Positions 62,313-64,000 of a stretch of DNA of 64,000 nucleotides are shown in pieces. Below the pieces are notes generated by a model, which was given only the letters and a program-made list of their open reading frames with translations, was not told the origin of the DNA and searched no databases. The DNA lies in the NCBI RefSeq assembly GCF_014207435.1, contig NZ_JACHGH010000010.1, forward strand, positions 1-64,000. The letters are read 5' to 3'. Position 1 is the first letter of the stretch. Each line of letters opens with the position of its first letter. The position numbers and the translations under genes are program-made. Source of the DNA: Salirhabdus euzebyi (GTDB taxonomy: Bacteria; Bacillota; Bacilli; Bacillales; Alkalibacillaceae).

Positions 62313-62756
62313 ATGAACTTTTGTAGTAGTTGCGGGGAACAGGTGAATGGAAAAATGAATTTTTGTATGTATTGTGGGTATCAGTTGAGTAAGGACGAGC
62401 ATACCCAAAATCAGGCTGTTTCTTCCTCTTCGAATACTACTTCAAAGAAGAAAAAGGGATTTAATCTAAAAGGGCTTGTTGCAATTGTATTTGCCATTGT
62501 TTTAGCTGTAGAAATTTTCTTTTATATGAGAATGGAAATGCCAATAACATATGAAACTACCTATCATGGGGAAAATAAATTAAAATGGGATGCCACTGCT
62601 TATCGTACATCCGAAAAATTGGATTATGAAACGTTGAATGAAAATAAAAAGAAGTACGGATTTTTAATTGGAGGAACTATAATAATTGGAGCAGTTGCTG
62701 TATATATGACACCGAATAGAACAATAAGTAGAAAAGATCATCCACCTTCAAAATGA
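62313..62756 (+). CDS. Zinc-ribbon membrane protein
   Basis: 147 residues. A double CxxC zinc ribbon (NFCSSCGEQVNGKMNFCMYCGYQL, positions about 2-25) opens the protein, then a Ser/Lys-rich linker, a membrane helix (LVAIVFAIVLAVEIFFYM, about 57-74) and a second hydrophobic helix near 123-138. Such proteins are common in Firmicutes; the role is unknown. The ATG at 62313 follows GGGGGAAAAGC; a GTG at 62298 overlaps that site. Confidence 0.78.
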   Translation: MNFCSSCGEQVNGKMNFCMYCGYQLSKDEHTQNQAVSSSSNTTSKKKKGFNLKGLVAIVFAIVLAVEIFFYMRMEMPITYETTYHGENKLKWDATAYRTSEKLDYETLNENKKKYGFLIGGTIIIGAVAVYMTPNRTISRKDHPPSK

Positions 62757-62770
62757 GGGTGGATTTCTTT
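62741..62770 (+). terminator. Terminator overlapping the end of the zinc-ribbon gene
   Basis: TCCACCTTCA (62741-62750) pairs with TGAGGGTGGA (62754-62763), with one G-T pair, then TTTCTTT. The stem includes the gene's last codons. Confidence 0.8.
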
Positions 62771-62896
62771 ATGTGCTCCTTTATCTTTTTAACATCACCA
62801 AAACGGGTAGAAATATTTTGCACAAAGAAATATAAAAATTGGGCATTACTAACTATAAAAGAGCTAGAAATTATCTCGAAGGAGGAGAAGTTCCTT

Positions 62897-64000
62897 ATGA
62901 ACGAGACACTTTTATTACTACCTCATCCTAAAATCGTTATGTTGGGTAGCGGATATTATAACTTGGATAGCTCCTTCACGTTTATCTCTCCAACGGACAT
63001 TTCAGATTTTGTTAGACAGTATGCCGCTAAATTATTGCTGGTAGAAGGGGTAAAAACAGAGGATTCAGCTGATATTGAGTTTATTAAAAATCCTAATCTT
63101 TCAAGGGAAGAGTATCAAATTGAAATTCTACAAAAAAGAATAAAGGTACATTATAGGGAGCTAAATGGTCTATATTATGCTTTCGTCACACTTAAACAAA
63201 TGGTAAAACAATATGGGGAAGAAATTCCTTGTATGAAGATAGAAGATTGCCCAGACTTTGAAGTTCGAGGGGTAATGCTAGATATTAGTCGAACTAAAAT
63301 ACCAACACTAGACACTCTTTACGAGTTAATTGATCTGTTGGCAGATTTAAAAATCAACCATTTCCAGCTATACATAGAAGGCTTTTCTTTTGCCTATCCA
63401 TCGTTTGAACAATTCTGGAAGAATAAGAGTCCTATTACAGGAGAAGAACTTAAACTTTTGGATGCCTATTGTAAGGAGCGATTTATTGACTTTGTTCCGA
63501 ACCAGAACTGTTTAGGTCATATGGCTCCATGGCTAGAGACTGAGGAGTTTAAACATTTACGAGAAGTACCAGGTGAGATGACATTTATGGGGAGACCTGC
63601 AAGTCCTACTACGATGAACCCAATAGATGAAGGGAGCGTGGATTTAGTTAATAGGATGACAGATGATTTTTTACCGAATTTCACCTCCGACAATTTTAAT
63701 GTGAATCTAGATGAGCCCTTTGAATTAGGAATGGGTAAAAGTAAGCCTATAGCAGACGAAATTGGTGTTGGACAGTTGTACGTGAACTATGTAAACAAGA
63801 TACATAAGATGGTGAAAAAACATGAAAAGAAAATGCTCATGTGGGCAGATGTAGTATCAAGACACCCAGAAATCATCGACCAGCTTCCTAAAGATATAAC
63901 CTTGTTAGAATGGGGCTATGAGGAAGCACATCCGTTTTCTGAACGTGGCAAAATGTTGAAGGAGTCAGGACTTGATTTTTATTTCTGTTCTGGTACAAGT
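62897..64000 (+). CDS. Beta-N-acetylhexosaminidase (GH20), N-terminal part
   Basis: 368 codons, open to the right edge of the window, so the gene is incomplete. It starts after GGAGGAG. Residues 1-100 form a GH20b-like domain; then comes the (beta/alpha)8 barrel: DFEVRGVMLDISRTKIPTLDTL (about 117-138), FVPNQNCLGHMAPWLE and the catalytic Asp-Glu pair in FNVNLDEPFELG (about 268-279). It removes terminal GlcNAc or GalNAc residues. There is no signal peptide, so a cytoplasmic role in breaking down imported amino-sugar oligosaccharides is likely. Confidence 0.85.
   Translation, partial: MNETLLLLPHPKIVMLGSGYYNLDSSFTFISPTDISDFVRQYAAKLLLVEGVKTEDSADIEFIKNPNLSREEYQIEILQKRIKVHYRELNGLYYAFVTLKQMVKQYGEEIPCMKIEDCPDFEVRGVMLDISRTKIPTLDTLYELIDLLADLKINHFQLYIEGFSFAYPSFEQFWKNKSPITGEELKLLDAYCKERFIDFVPNQNCLGHMAPWLETEEFKHLREVPGEMTFMGRPASPTTMNPIDEGSVDLVNRMTDDFLPNFTSDNFNVNLDEPFELGMGKSKPIADEIGVGQLYVNYVNKIHKMVKKHEKKMLMWADVVSRHPEIIDQLPKDITLLEWGYEEAHPFSERGKMLKESGLDFYFCSGTS

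Noticed and set aside
1-64000. CRISPR arrays, tRNA and rRNA genes
   Set aside because: No regularly spaced repeats, no cloverleaf with T-loop GGTTC pattern and no rRNA segments were seen on either strand.

Overview
The window is low-GC, AT-rich DNA with strong AGGAGG-type ribosome binding sites, TTG and GTG starts and many intrinsic terminators. ComK, a TagO-type initiator, a YwqC/D/E-like kinase-phosphatase set and EpsC/EpsN/EpsL-like enzymes point to a member of the Bacillaceae (Bacillota). The species cannot be fixed from this sequence. Most of the window is one large surface-polysaccharide locus, followed by a mosaic accessory segment.

Region 1 (1-7.8 kb): the end of a PA14-domain protein, then an operon of three GT2 glycosyltransferases, a Wzy/O-antigen-ligase-type polymerase and a complete dTDP-L-rhamnose pathway (rmlACBD). 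Region 2 (8-15.8 kb): precursor and wall-polymer genes, mostly single transcription units separated by terminators: tagO, galU, pgcA, ugd, and a small membrane protein coupled to an LtaS/MdoB-like phosphoglycerol transferase. Region 3 (15.9-18.1 kb): two SmpA-like lipoproteins and a 56-residue protein.

Region 4 (18.2-45 kb): the main exopolysaccharide/glycan operon. It starts with a chain-length regulator, a BY-kinase and a PHP phosphatase. An intergenic region follows that probably carries an EAR (epsC-leader) antitermination RNA. Next come a second galU, an EpsC/PglF-like dehydratase, a prepilin-like protein, an EpsN/PglE-like aminotransferase, an EpsL/PglC-like initiating sugar transferase and a GT4. 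Gmd and Fcl make GDP-L-fucose. A legionaminic-acid-type nonulosonate pathway follows (LegB, LegC, PtmE-like, LegI, LegF, with no visible LegG). After it lie a Kdo-transferase-like capsule protein, an asparagine-synthase-like enzyme, a MurJ-type flippase, a second Wzy polymerase and a NeuD/PglD acyltransferase. The operon ends in a tight acyl carrier protein / AMP ligase / SDR cassette that may supply an unusual acyl group. manC (45.3 kb) supplies GDP-mannose to gmd.

Region 5 (46.7-55 kb): a glycosyltransferase gene is cut near its 3' end by a complete IS21-family element with a 5-bp target duplication; removing the element restores the frame. Then come a Com-like zinc-ribbon protein, two tandem related leader/RNA elements, a tyrosine recombinase, and a cyclic-di-GMP-I riboswitch in front of a 41-codon ORF. 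On the minus strand are comK, an XRE regulator and a sigma-70-type factor.

Region 6 (55-64 kb): an unknown membrane protein, a secreted SGNH esterase, an AlgI/AlgX-like polysaccharide O-acylation pair (minus strand), decayed remnants of a four-carbon-acid-sugar (OtnK/OtnC) catabolic operon, a zinc-ribbon membrane protein, and a GH20 beta-hexosaminidase running off the right edge. No tRNA, rRNA or CRISPR array was seen.
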